This document shows, piece after piece, positions 7,186-15,124 of a DNA stretch of 62,690 nt; positions within the stretch are counted from its first letter, which is position 1; each line of letters opens with the position of its first letter. The notes below the pieces were generated by a model. It saw nothing but the letters and a program-made list of their open reading frames with translations, made no database searches and was not told the DNA's origin. The position numbers and the translations under genes were made by a program. Source of the stretch: Oscillospiraceae bacterium (lineage in GTDB: Bacteria; Bacillota; Clostridia; Oscillospirales; Acutalibacteraceae); contig SVQE01000006.1 in NCBI GenBank assembly GCA_015065505.1, positions 1 to 62,690 on the forward strand, read 5' to 3'.

Positions 7186-7374
7186 TTAATCCGTTTTGAG
7201 TATAACATATCCGTCCGTCAGGCTTGCTTTAAGAAGCGAGCCTTCAACTGAGCATCTTCTGCCCATTAAATCAATCAGTATCACCTGATTATCGGAGCAT
7301 TCAATCTCCATAACATTGTTCATTATGGCAGTTTCTTCGGATATTTCATTTTTATAAGCGGTTGATAAACACAT
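7186..7374 (-). CDS. CooT-like small nickel-binding protein
   Basis: 62 residues starting MCLSTAY. Cys2 right after the initiator Met is the nickel ligand in characterised CooT homodimers. The rest follows the family's small beta-barrel pattern: a VMEIECSDNQVILIDLMG stretch, then a G-x-L, then VILK at the end. CooT proteins are proposed nickel chaperones for CO dehydrogenase. It is located between the small membrane protein gene and cooC, with only 2-bp gaps on both sides, which supports a joint nickel role. The call rests on the N-terminal MC, size, fold pattern and neighbour. Confidence 0.72.
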   Translation of the reverse strand: MCLSTAYKNEISEETAIMNNVMEIECSDNQVILIDLMGRRCSVEGSLLKASLTDGYVILKTD

Positions 7375-7376
7375 AA

Positions 7377-7541
7377 TTATAACTTCTTATCTTTCTTCAG
7401 ATTGTCGTAATACGGCTGCAGTTTATCGTATATTTTTCTGACAAGTTTCATATCGCTGTTTGTGTAGTAGATTGAAAAGGTGATAACAAAAAATGAAAAC
7501 AAAACTGCCAGAATAATCAAGATAGCCTTTAATAGTTTCAT
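7377..7541 (-). CDS. small single-pass membrane protein in operon
   Basis: 54 residues from ATG at 7541, which follows the activase stop by one base (TAA-A-ATG), so it is read by coupling. One hydrophobic segment (about 5-25, ILIILAVLFSFFVITFSIYY) is followed by a basic tail rich in Lys. There is no cysteine and no recognised family. A start 10 codons further up would overlap the activase and is less likely. Its place inside an otherwise soluble metal-enzyme operon hints at a membrane tether or adaptor; that is inference only. Confidence 0.55.
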   Translation of the reverse strand: MKLLKAILIILAVLFSFFVITFSIYYTNSDMKLVRKIYDKLQPYYDNLKKDKKL

Positions 7542-7542
7542 T

Positions 7543-8337
7543 TTATTTTGCCATTCCTTTCTGTCTTGCATATTCAGCAGCGCCGAGCGCGCCCATTAAC
7601 TGCGGGTCGGTTTTCAGCTCAACAACCTTGATTTTGAGCACCTTTTCAATCGCCTGCTTTAAGCCGTCGTTTTTTGCGCAGCCGCCTGTTAGGGTGATAC
7701 TGTCTGTTGCGCCCGCTTTTTTTGCCATCACAAAGCATCTTTTGGCAACAGCAAGCTGAATGCCTGCGGCTATTTCATCCATCGGCTTTCCTTCACCGAC
7801 AAGAGAAATTACCTCGCTCTCTGCAAAAACAGTGCACTGAGCCGTAATCGGAATGGTGTTTTTTGCCTGAAGGGAAAGCTTTGAAAATTCGGGTAATGTC
7901 ATTTCAAAAGCATTTGCCATCGCCTCATAAAAACGGCCTGTTCCGGCAGCGCATTTATCGTTCATGGCAAAGTTTTTAACGGTTCCGTCGGTATCAATGG
8001 CAATTCCTTTCACATCCTGTCCGCCGATATCAATAATGGCTTTTACATGGGGGTTTGTAACATGAACTCCCATTGCGTGGCAGGAAATCTCGCTGATATT
8101 TTCATCGGCAAAGGGAACTTTGTTTCTGCCGTATCCTGTTCCGACAAGGTATGATAAATCCTTTGCCGAGCTCAATCCTTCAACTTGGGAAACAGCGTCG
8201 TTCAGCGCTATTTCAGCCGACTGAACAGGATTGATTTTACTTCTGTTTGTAACATTGGCAACCATATTGCCCTCTTCATCAAGAATCACGCATTTTGTGT
8301 AGGTTGAGCCTACATCGCAGCCTCCGAAATATTTCAT
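7543..8337 (-). CDS. 2-hydroxyacyl-CoA dehydratase activase (BadF/HgdC family ATPase)
   Basis: An ASKHA-fold ATPase that passes one electron, driven by ATP, from a bridging [4Fe-4S] cluster to the dehydratase or double-cubane partner. Family motifs in order: GCDVGSTYTK (6-15), VGTGYGR (65-71), DIGGQDVK (103-110), NDKCAAGTGRF (126-136, cluster ligand Cys129), QCTVFAESEVIS (167-178, ligand Cys168), LTGGCAKN and LMGALGAAEYA. Length 264 is normal. The ribosome site AAAAGGAG is well placed. It sits 46 bp after the larger dehydratase-like subunit gene, the usual partner order. Confidence 0.92.
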   Translation of the reverse strand: MKYFGGCDVGSTYTKCVILDEEGNMVANVTNRSKINPVQSAEIALNDAVSQVEGLSSAKDLSYLVGTGYGRNKVPFADENISEISCHAMGVHVTNPHVKAIIDIGGQDVKGIAIDTDGTVKNFAMNDKCAAGTGRFYEAMANAFEMTLPEFSKLSLQAKNTIPITAQCTVFAESEVISLVGEGKPMDEIAAGIQLAVAKRCFVMAKKAGATDSITLTGGCAKNDGLKQAIEKVLKIKVVELKTDPQLMGALGAAEYARQKGMAK

Positions 8338-8383
8338 TTTTTATCTCCTTTTCAGATGGTGTTTTAATTCAGTCAAATGGATG

Positions 8384-9955
8384 TTACCATGCTAATGTAT
8401 CGTCAAAATCCACTAATGTCGGGTCAACGGGCTCTTCCTGAAGAACGGTTGTCATATATTTGTTGATATGTTCGCGCATATCTCTTCTTGAAATTGTGCG
8501 CGGGTCCATCAGGTCCTGAGGCACCCAGATAAAGCTGACATTATGTTCTCTTGCCTGGTCGTCAAAAATTCCGTTCAATCCGTCCATTCCCTTGCAGGAA
8601 ATCTGGTCATACATAATAACCATGTCGGCGTTGAATTCCTCAACAATTCTCCAGAGCTCGTCAACAACATTTGCATAACCGCCCTTGGTGTGTTTGCGCA
8701 TGGTTGTTCGCTGAAGCGTTTTTGCCAGCGTGCCGAGCGCTTTTTCCTTGTCCTCGGTGTCGTACATATAATAGGAAATCATGGTTTCCATATCCATAAC
8801 GACATTAACGCCCCAACAGTTTTCAAGCCAGTTTGCAAGGCTTGTATAGTAGTTTGCGGGGCAGGACCATACAATCGCTCTGTGACGCATTTCCTTTGAG
8901 CATTTTGTCTGCTTTTCATATGCGTTCATCATCAGCTTATTGACCTTTTTATCGGTCTTTAAGAAACGGTTGTCCATACCGCCTGAAATGTGAAAATAAA
9001 ACAGCCTGTAAAGCCAGAAGGTCGCGCCTGTCATCTGAGGATAATCGGTTTTGTTAACCTCCCATTTCTGAATTTCATATTCGGTCTGCTGATTATACTG
9101 CTTCATAGCCTTGAAGAAGTGGTCCCAGTCCCATTTTTCGCCGGTTTGCTCTTCCACAAACTGAATCGCGGATTTAATTTCATCAACAGCGTATTCCTGA
9201 ACATCCTCACCGTTGTAGCGCAGAGGAACGTTGATAACCTGAGTCGGAATATTAAATCTTCTGTCTATGTATGATGAGTTGATAATCGAGCCGTCGCAGG
9301 GCATATTACAAGTCAGCGCGCATTTTCCGATAAGCGGATAGTCATCGTTGATGGCAACGCCTGCCTCAGCGGAGGGGAGGGGGCAAACATCTGCGGGAAC
9401 ACCGTAGCTTTCCGTAATATCAAGATACGGAGGCGTTATGTTCTGGTCAACCATTGAGGTCAGGAAAATCGGAATGGTTGTCACATGGTTGTCCCTTAAA
9501 TTCGGAAAACCAGCAATAAACTCGGATGAAAAGATTTCATCCACATTGACGGTTTTGTCCGCCCATTTGGAATGCTCGTGAAAATGTCTGTCATTCGTCA
9601 AAAGAAAATTAATTAAATTCGTTGTCGGTTTCACAAGCATATTCATATGAAGATGGGTTATTCTGAGCTGAGGACCTCTCAGCCCCTCCGTATGTCTGTC
9701 AACCCATGCGGGCGCAGAAAGATAACTTGCCATCCAGCGATAGTTTGCAAGACCCTTAACCGTTGAAACAGGCGCCTTTCCCGCCATCACAATAACATCT
9801 TTCCATGTTATCAGCCAGCGGTAGTAGTCATACATCGTGTCCGATATACCGCGCCACTCTCTGTGTTTGAGCAGTCCTGTTTTATCCTCGTGCAAATCTC
9901 CGAGTCTGCTCGGCTCGTTGCGCCAAAGATTTTTAAGCTTTGATTTCAGACTCAT
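8384..9955 (-). CDS. 2-hydroxyacyl-CoA dehydratase-like large subunit (HgdB superfamily)
   Basis: 523 residues, longer than classical HgdA/HgdB subunits (about 370-480). Family features: a central VCPLPSAEAGVAI, then KCALTCNMPCDGSI near 215-230 (three cysteines), WSCPANYY near 365, DMVIMYDQISCKGMDG near 450, and a C-terminal 'WVPQDLMD...SRRDMREHINKYM' helix like the subunit interface of the family. Such proteins hold an Fe-S cluster that takes an energised electron from the activase. It overlaps the smaller subunit gene by 4 bp (ATGA). Substrate cannot be told from sequence; alternatives are a dehydratase, a benzoyl-CoA reductase-like or a double-cubane reductase role. Confidence 0.8.
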   Translation of the reverse strand: MSLKSKLKNLWRNEPSRLGDLHEDKTGLLKHREWRGISDTMYDYYRWLITWKDVIVMAGKAPVSTVKGLANYRWMASYLSAPAWVDRHTEGLRGPQLRITHLHMNMLVKPTTNLINFLLTNDRHFHEHSKWADKTVNVDEIFSSEFIAGFPNLRDNHVTTIPIFLTSMVDQNITPPYLDITESYGVPADVCPLPSAEAGVAINDDYPLIGKCALTCNMPCDGSIINSSYIDRRFNIPTQVINVPLRYNGEDVQEYAVDEIKSAIQFVEEQTGEKWDWDHFFKAMKQYNQQTEYEIQKWEVNKTDYPQMTGATFWLYRLFYFHISGGMDNRFLKTDKKVNKLMMNAYEKQTKCSKEMRHRAIVWSCPANYYTSLANWLENCWGVNVVMDMETMISYYMYDTEDKEKALGTLAKTLQRTTMRKHTKGGYANVVDELWRIVEEFNADMVIMYDQISCKGMDGLNGIFDDQAREHNVSFIWVPQDLMDPRTISRRDMREHINKYMTTVLQEEPVDPTLVDFDDTLAW

Positions 9956-11151
9956 TTTGCCTGCTCCTTTTCTCTTTGAATTTTCTTTATCTCCAGGCTT
10001 TCAACAAATGCCTGAACCCTTGTTCTTAACTGACCGGAGGCGTTTGCCGTATATTGACGGTCAACGCATACGGACGGAATACCGAAATCGTTTGTAACAA
10101 TATGTGAAGCGAGCGCTCTTTCATATCCCCAGTATTCGCAGAATTTGAGCTGCTCGTATAAAACGCCGTCGGCGTGATAGTCCTCCACAAGCTTTTTCAC
10201 ATAATCACGCCTGCCCTGTACCTTGTCCTGCGACATATATCTCGGACACTGGCAGGTTTTCATATAGTGAACGATAATCTGCTCCAGAACATCGCCGTCT
10301 TCGGTGAGATGAATCTCCTCCCTGCCGGGAAGAGAGCCGAAGCAGAAACGGTCTGCAACAACAAGCGCGCCCGAATCCTCGATAAGTTTTGTGAAATCGG
10401 GGTCGTCCATTTCAGAGCCGACAACAACAATCTTAGCCCTGTAGTTCTTCTTTTCATCAGGAACTCTTGTTTTCAGTTCCTCAGCCGTTTCTCTCAGTTT
10501 ATCAATAATGAGATACTTTGGACAGCAGTAGGAAATAAGACTGAGCACATGGAATTCATATCCGGTTATTCTCGGGTTTTCCTCTTTTCGGTATTCGCCG
10601 ATTTCCGTTATCAGGCGGCATACCTCGTTATGCTCTTCAACGGCTTTTCTTAAAGCGTCATCGCTGATATCCACGCCGTAAACCTCGTGCAGCTTATCAA
10701 GCACCTTTTCCTGCATCTGCCGTTTATAGTGCTTGATGGTGTGCGGCATAATTTTGAACGGAACATCTGAAATGGTAACAAAAAACTTTTCGTTATCAAC
10801 CAAATTCAGGAGTTCAAAATGCTCATAGGCTCTGTTCATCTGGGAACAGGTTTCCGTTCCGAAAAGAGCGTCAAGATGATGATAACCGCCCTCTATTCCC
10901 CTTTCAACCAGCGCCTTTGAAAATCCGCATAAAAACGAGCTCATATAATATGTTGAAATATCCAGTGAGCCCGTTCTTGGCGCGCGAAGCCTTGTTGAAA
11001 AGCACCCCGGGAGGTTGAGAAGAACCTCGGGAACATGATAGCAGGTGTAGCCAAGGCATAGCTTGCCGTCTTTTTTTGCCTGTTGAACAAGCTCGTTATT
11101 TGCCTCCTGCAACAGGTTTTCAAATTCATATAAATACTTTAAGTCCTTCAT
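9952..11151 (-). CDS. 2-hydroxyacyl-CoA dehydratase-like small subunit (HgdB family)
   Basis: 399 residues. It begins with a helix, then LCLGYTCYHVPEVLLNLPG (about 32-50), the typical 'GY.C...PeEl..AaG' motif. FGTETCSQMNRAYEHF (near 100), HYMKTCQCPRYM (near 295) and GVLYEQLKFCEYWGYE (near 325) follow, then a C-terminal GQLRTRVQAFVES helix. Cysteines in the first, second and fourth motifs fit cluster ligation in this family. It probably pairs with the 523-residue protein as a heterodimer and is charged by the activase. The ribosome site AGGTGA and a 4-bp overlap with the upstream gene show strict operon coupling. Confidence 0.86.
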   Translation of the reverse strand: MKDLKYLYEFENLLQEANNELVQQAKKDGKLCLGYTCYHVPEVLLNLPGCFSTRLRAPRTGSLDISTYYMSSFLCGFSKALVERGIEGGYHHLDALFGTETCSQMNRAYEHFELLNLVDNEKFFVTISDVPFKIMPHTIKHYKRQMQEKVLDKLHEVYGVDISDDALRKAVEEHNEVCRLITEIGEYRKEENPRITGYEFHVLSLISYCCPKYLIIDKLRETAEELKTRVPDEKKNYRAKIVVVGSEMDDPDFTKLIEDSGALVVADRFCFGSLPGREEIHLTEDGDVLEQIIVHYMKTCQCPRYMSQDKVQGRRDYVKKLVEDYHADGVLYEQLKFCEYWGYERALASHIVTNDFGIPSVCVDRQYTANASGQLRTRVQAFVESLEIKKIQREKEQAK

Positions 11152-11384
11152 TTTTCATCACCTAAAAAACCAAGCGCCTCTTTCATCAGCGCGTTGCCTT
11201 TATTATACTCGTCAACCGCCTCAATCGTTTTTTTGCCTGCGGGCAAATTGCCGTGCGCCTTAAGCTTTTCGGCAATCTGCAAAAGCTCTTCGATATGATT
11301 TGCGTTGTGATTAATCATATATTCCATTAATGCTTTCAGCTCGTCCATACCTTCAGCACCGACAGAATGATGATGCTCGCTCAT
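11148..11384 (-). CDS. small helical protein, DUF8180-like, His-rich start
   Basis: 78 residues from ATG 11384. It starts MSEHHHS, then has a two-helix body with MEYMINHNANHIEELLQIA and a repeat-like IEAVDEYNKGNALMKEAL. This body resembles the C-terminal domain of His-rich proteins found beside nickel enzymes such as CO dehydrogenase (DUF8180-like), where the long His stretch is thought to store nickel; here only three adjacent His remain. First gene of the operon, overlapping the next by 4 bp. An in-frame TTG 4 codons up sits against the only AAAGG, so the start is not certain. Confidence 0.55.
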   Translation of the reverse strand: MSEHHHSVGAEGMDELKALMEYMINHNANHIEELLQIAEKLKAHGNLPAGKKTIEAVDEYNKGNALMKEALGFLGDEK

Positions 11385-11496
11385 TATAACCGACAACCTT
11401 TCATTAATTACTGCTTTTATATTACCATTTTTTAATAATCAAATCAACCAAAAACCCAAAATAATCAGCAGGTAAAAAACCGCCCAAAAACGCCTT

Positions 11497-11518
11497 TGAC
11501 CACTTATTGACCACTTAT
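11497..11518. repeat. TGACCACTTAT iterated repeat, locus 2
   Basis: Two tandem 11-mers at 11497 and 11508. The surrounding 11445-11610 resembles 2915-3070, with shared runs such as ACGCC-TTTGACCACTTATTGACC. It lies upstream of repeat remnant E and repeat D. Apart from these repeats and the promoter at 11986, the 660-bp gap 11385-12044 holds nothing recognised. Confidence 0.5.
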
Positions 11519-11619
11519 GAATTAAAAGCCATCGGAAAACACGGTGAAAAACGGTAAAAGCAGGCGTTTTGCGTTCTTGCAAAAACGGCTGAAAATGGCT
11601 TAACAGCGCGGTTTTTTGG

Positions 11620-11657
11620 CTTGTTGGTGTTTCGATAAGCCCCGAAGAGAATCCACC
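11620..11657. repeat. T-arm-linked repeat E, right-end remnant
   Basis: The TTTCGATAAGCCCCGAAGAGA tail and ATCCACC (11651-11657) match the right ends of repeats B, C and D. The left part is missing or decayed. The linker 11658-11710 that follows is nearly the same as 2666-2718, including its terminator-like hairpin. Confidence 0.5.
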
Positions 11658-11720
11658 GTCCTACTGTTTAGAATGCGTGCAAATGAACTTGCTTTTGCAA
11701 GTCTTTTTTTGTGTGGCAGA

Positions 11721-11933
11721 GGTGGATGAGAAACGGTTCGTTTGCGACCGCTGCCGGTGGCAGATGAAGGGAGTAATAAGAACTGCCGAACGGTCAAAAT
11801 TTGTCGGCGCTCCAAGCCGATAACAAATTTTGGGAACCGTTGGTCGGATACTTTTTTGCTGTGCAGCTTCGCTGCTGAGCAAAAACAGGAAGAAGCCCCA
11901 GTGGGGCTTCTGTCCGCGAGAGGAGAATCCACC
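11721..11933. repeat. T-arm-linked structured repeat D, enlarged form
   Basis: GGTGGAT (11721) pairs with ATCCACC (11927-11933). It has the same GAGAAACG start and the same AGAAGCCCC-AGT-GGGGCTTCT hairpin and CGAGAGGAGA tail as repeat C, but is 213 bp because an extra hairpin is inserted (arms AACGGTCAAAATTTGTCGGC and its near complement at 11843-11860). The TGGCAGAGGTGGAT before it is a worn copy of the inverted tRNA-Tyr end. No tRNA gene is adjacent. Confidence 0.65.
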
Positions 11934-11985
11934 GTCTTGTTTTGAACTCACAAACACGTAACTATATTTAATATATAACACAGTA

Positions 11986-12014
11986 TTGCATAATTTGTTT
12001 TTGCAATATATAAT
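11986..12014 (+). promoter_or_regulatory. promoter of the surface protein gene
   Basis: TTGCAT (11986-11991), 17-bp spacer, TATAAT (12009-12014), 30 bp before the start codon at 12045, with ribosome site AAAGGAG in between. Confidence 0.65.
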
Positions 12015-12044
12015 AAAATCAAGAAATTGTAAAGGAGCTTCTTT

Positions 12045-14816
12045 ATGAAAAAGAGGATTTTCACTGCGTTGCTTGCAATGCTGATTATTATAACGGCTAT
12101 TCCGATTGCCGCTCACGCAAGCGACGCGCCCGAAGTTAAAGCTTCAGGAATGGATACAAGCTTTTTGAGCGGCGCTCCCATCAGCACGGTGCGCATTGAT
12201 AACTCAAAAATCACAAGGGATAATGTCGTGCTCTATCATCCCGATTACAGCGTTGGTTTTCGCCTTGATGATGACGGATACGTTTATGCTCCGAAATGCG
12301 GAGTTAAATCCGGATATACGGGGCTCGCATATTTCACGCTCACCTTTGCAGACGCTGCAATTTTAGCCGACGGAACCCGCAAGAATCTTGTTGTTAGATT
12401 CAACGACGTTACAACCATCGGCAAGAGCGGCACCGCATCCTACTATGATTATCTTAAATTTGCCCGCATTACAAACGATGCCAATATGCCCCTTGTTTAT
12501 GCGCCTTTATCGGTTAATGAAAAAAAGCATATTGCTATCAGAAGCGCAATAACGTTTTCCGTCAGCAATGCTGGCGACAGCGACACGATGATATTCGCCG
12601 CAAATCAAATCAACACCAGCCGCATAGGAAATAACAATTTCGCTCAAATCGTGGACGCTTCAGGGCATTATTGCTATTCCGAATCAATGGAACCCCTCGG
12701 CGGAATTGCTGACGGCTCGGATATTTACACCACAGAAAACAGCGCGCTGAACGTTGTTGAAGGAAAAACATCCGGAAGCTACGGAATTCGTTTTGTAGGA
12801 AGCGGTTCTTTCAGCGGAGATTATTCCGAGGGCTTCGCAACTGTCGGCACTGCAAAAAACGGCTTTTCTTCGAGAGTCTGGAGTTCTGCTGGAACAAACG
12901 ATGCACCTCTTGAAATCGCATTTTTCACACCTGTTAACGCTTTCTCGCTTGAAACCGCAGCAGGCGAAAAGGGCAGCATTTCTCTTTGGGCAGACGGCAC
13001 TGTAAACAGCACCGAAGCCGCAGAGCTTAGCGGCGGAACAACTTCGGCACCGATGACCTATTCTGTTCCCGGCGGAAAGGACGTAACCCTTGCTATAACG
13101 CCCGATTACGGATATGAACTTGACACTTTAAGCGTTAACGGTCAGACCGCTCAGCCAACAAGCACACAGTATCAGCCAAACGGAGGAGTTTCTTATGAAT
13201 TGAAAATCTCCGATATCGCAGCCGACACGGCGGTCTGCGCAACCTTCAAAAAAGCGCATATTCACAATCTGAGCTATGTTAACTGCACAAATGACTTTGG
13301 CATTGAAGTTATCTGCTCTGAGGACGATTGCCCGTGGACAAACAGCAAGCTCACAGTCAGCGCCAACGTTCCTGATAAAATCACCTTTCTTTCCAATCAG
13401 TCATCATCAATAACGCTCAGCGGAAAGGATGACCTTGCAAACGCAACGCATAATTACGTTCAGGCAAAACTAACCTATCAAACTATCGGCGAAAACCCGA
13501 TTGAATACACTTCATTCCCAAACGCTTGCACGGATTATAATGCAGTTATCACGATTACGGATTCAAGGGATCCGAATAACGTTAAGACGCATTCCGTTTC
13601 AAAAGCCTTCACTTTTGAAAAGAAGGCGCTTGACCCCGCTCTTATCGTTGAAAACTGGACTTACGGCGAGTCGCCCATCAATCCGCGGCTTGCTCTCAGC
13701 AGCAACCCCGAACACGCTCTCGTTGCCTATTATTACAAGCCTGAGGGCGCGGATGACAGCGAATACACCACCGTTTTGCCCGTCAACGCAGGAAAATACA
13801 CTTTAAAGGCAGTACGCCCCGAAACAGCTCACTACAAAGAGGGCGTTGCAATGGGCGGACTCATAATTTACAAAGCGGCTTCAAATCCTGCTGTGCCAAC
13901 GGGAATAACCGCTGTTTACGGAACAAAGCTTTCCGACGTGGCGCTGCCCTCTAACTGGACTTGGGATAACGGCGAGCAGCTTGTCGGCAACGTGGGAGAT
14001 AACACCTTCTCGGCAACATACACTCCCGATGATGCAATTAACTACACAACCGTTCAGGCAGATTTAAACGTTAACGTTACCAAAAGACCGATTACTATTA
14101 CCGCAGACGATAAGAAAAGCTTTAAGGGCTTTGCGCTTGCAGACCTGACCTATACTGCTGACGGCGGAATTATTGAAGGCGACAATCTTGGCATTTCGCT
14201 TAACTCTAATGCAAACAACGATGTTGTTGGCAGCTATGAAATCACCGTTGCCGCCGCTAACCCGAATTACAACATAACGCTTGTTGGCGGAACCTACACC
14301 GTAAACGAAGCGCCCGAATACAGCTTTATGGGCGATTCCGAAATCGTCTGGACGCAGGGAAGCGAAGAAAGTGCGGACTTCACCATTATCAGCGATATTG
14401 AAAACGACCTTGTTTTTGGAAAATTCACCGACCTGAAAATTGACGGCGTTTCCGTTAATAAAAAGAATTATATCGCTTCAAGCGGCAGCCTGAAAATCAG
14501 TCTTAAAGCTGATTACCTCAACACCCTTGCCGCAGGCGAGCACACAATTTCTGTTTCCTTTACCGACGGAAACGTTCAGGGAACGCTGAATATTCTTGAA
14601 GCACCTCCGATTGTTGATGATGAGGAAAACACAGACGAAAACGAAGAAACTGCGGAAGGCGAAGAAACCGCCGGTTCTGAAAACGCTGCTGATACAAAGA
14701 GTTTAACCTCTCCCGCAACGGGCAATAACGCAGAAATTTATTTTTCAGCATTTATAGCTTTTGCATTGATATTACTTGCGACAATCGTGTTCAAAAAGAG
14801 ATTAAATAATAATTAA
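12045..14816 (+). CDS. secreted cell-surface protein with MBG/YDG-like Ig domains
   Basis: 923 residues. A signal peptide (about 1-26, LLAMLIIITAIPIAAHAS) leads into a unique N-terminal region (27-330), then a beta domain with YGYELDTLSVNG. Repeated small Ig-like domains of the MBG/YDG sort follow, with YGTKLSDVALP near 625 and ITADDKKSFKGFALADLTY near 685. An acidic Glu/Asp linker precedes a C-terminal SPATGN, a 20-residue hydrophobic stretch and KKRLNNN, which is the layout of a sortase signal with a non-standard motif. It is probably anchored to the wall or membrane. It has its own promoter and a strong terminator. Ligand unknown; similar domains occur in adhesins. Confidence 0.78.
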   Translation: MKKRIFTALLAMLIIITAIPIAAHASDAPEVKASGMDTSFLSGAPISTVRIDNSKITRDNVVLYHPDYSVGFRLDDDGYVYAPKCGVKSGYTGLAYFTLTFADAAILADGTRKNLVVRFNDVTTIGKSGTASYYDYLKFARITNDANMPLVYAPLSVNEKKHIAIRSAITFSVSNAGDSDTMIFAANQINTSRIGNNNFAQIVDASGHYCYSESMEPLGGIADGSDIYTTENSALNVVEGKTSGSYGIRFVGSGSFSGDYSEGFATVGTAKNGFSSRVWSSAGTNDAPLEIAFFTPVNAFSLETAAGEKGSISLWADGTVNSTEAAELSGGTTSAPMTYSVPGGKDVTLAITPDYGYELDTLSVNGQTAQPTSTQYQPNGGVSYELKISDIAADTAVCATFKKAHIHNLSYVNCTNDFGIEVICSEDDCPWTNSKLTVSANVPDKITFLSNQSSSITLSGKDDLANATHNYVQAKLTYQTIGENPIEYTSFPNACTDYNAVITITDSRDPNNVKTHSVSKAFTFEKKALDPALIVENWTYGESPINPRLALSSNPEHALVAYYYKPEGADDSEYTTVLPVNAGKYTLKAVRPETAHYKEGVAMGGLIIYKAASNPAVPTGITAVYGTKLSDVALPSNWTWDNGEQLVGNVGDNTFSATYTPDDAINYTTVQADLNVNVTKRPITITADDKKSFKGFALADLTYTADGGIIEGDNLGISLNSNANNDVVGSYEITVAAANPNYNITLVGGTYTVNEAPEYSFMGDSEIVWTQGSEESADFTIISDIENDLVFGKFTDLKIDGVSVNKKNYIASSGSLKISLKADYLNTLAAGEHTISVSFTDGNVQGTLNILEAPPIVDDEENTDENEETAEGEETAGSENAADTKSLTSPATGNNAEIYFSAFIAFALILLATIVFKKRLNNN

Positions 14817-14832
14817 AAACATAAATCAAAAC

Positions 14833-14862
14833 AGGAGCAGAACATTATGTTCTGCTCCTTTA
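14833..14862 (+). terminator. terminator after the surface protein gene
   Basis: AGGAGCAGAACA pairs with TGTTCTGCTCCT, then TTTAATT. It lies between convergent genes and is nearly symmetric. Confidence 0.8.
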
Positions 14863-14870
14863 ATTATTTC

Positions 14871-15086
14871 TCATATCCTGCTTATAACTATGCAGACTGT
14901 TCCGATAACTGCGGCTGCGGCGGATGTGCAAAAGAAGGTTTTTGCCCTTTTTCGCAGGCGCCTATAATGGCTCGGCGTGCCGTCATAAAGATTGCGGAAT
15001 GCGTGCATATTCAATGCGCCAAAGAACAAGCAAATCACAAATACTGCTGAAAACAGTATTCCCGTGATTAATAAAAATACTTTCAT
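14871..15086 (-). CDS. small two-helix membrane protein
   Basis: 71 residues with two hydrophobic segments (about 3-24 and 51-69) joined by a basic loop (HYRRLRKRAKTF). ATG 15086 has GAGG nine bases upstream, which supports it as real; the overlapping plus-strand frame at 14847 has no ribosome site and begins inside the terminator. No family recognised. It may be transcribed with the large GGDEF/EAL gene, whose end is 38 bp further along on the same strand. Confidence 0.6.
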   Translation of the reverse strand: MKVFLLITGILFSAVFVICLFFGALNMHAFRNLYDGTPSHYRRLRKRAKTFFCTSAAAAVIGTVCIVISRI

Positions 15087-15124
15087 TGTTTTAACCTCAA
15101 CATAAAAATGATTTAAAAATTATT

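Noticed and set aside
14847..15050. 67-codon plus-strand frame with several cysteines
   Set aside because: Begins in the terminator hairpin and lies antisense to a small membrane protein gene that has a good ribosome site.
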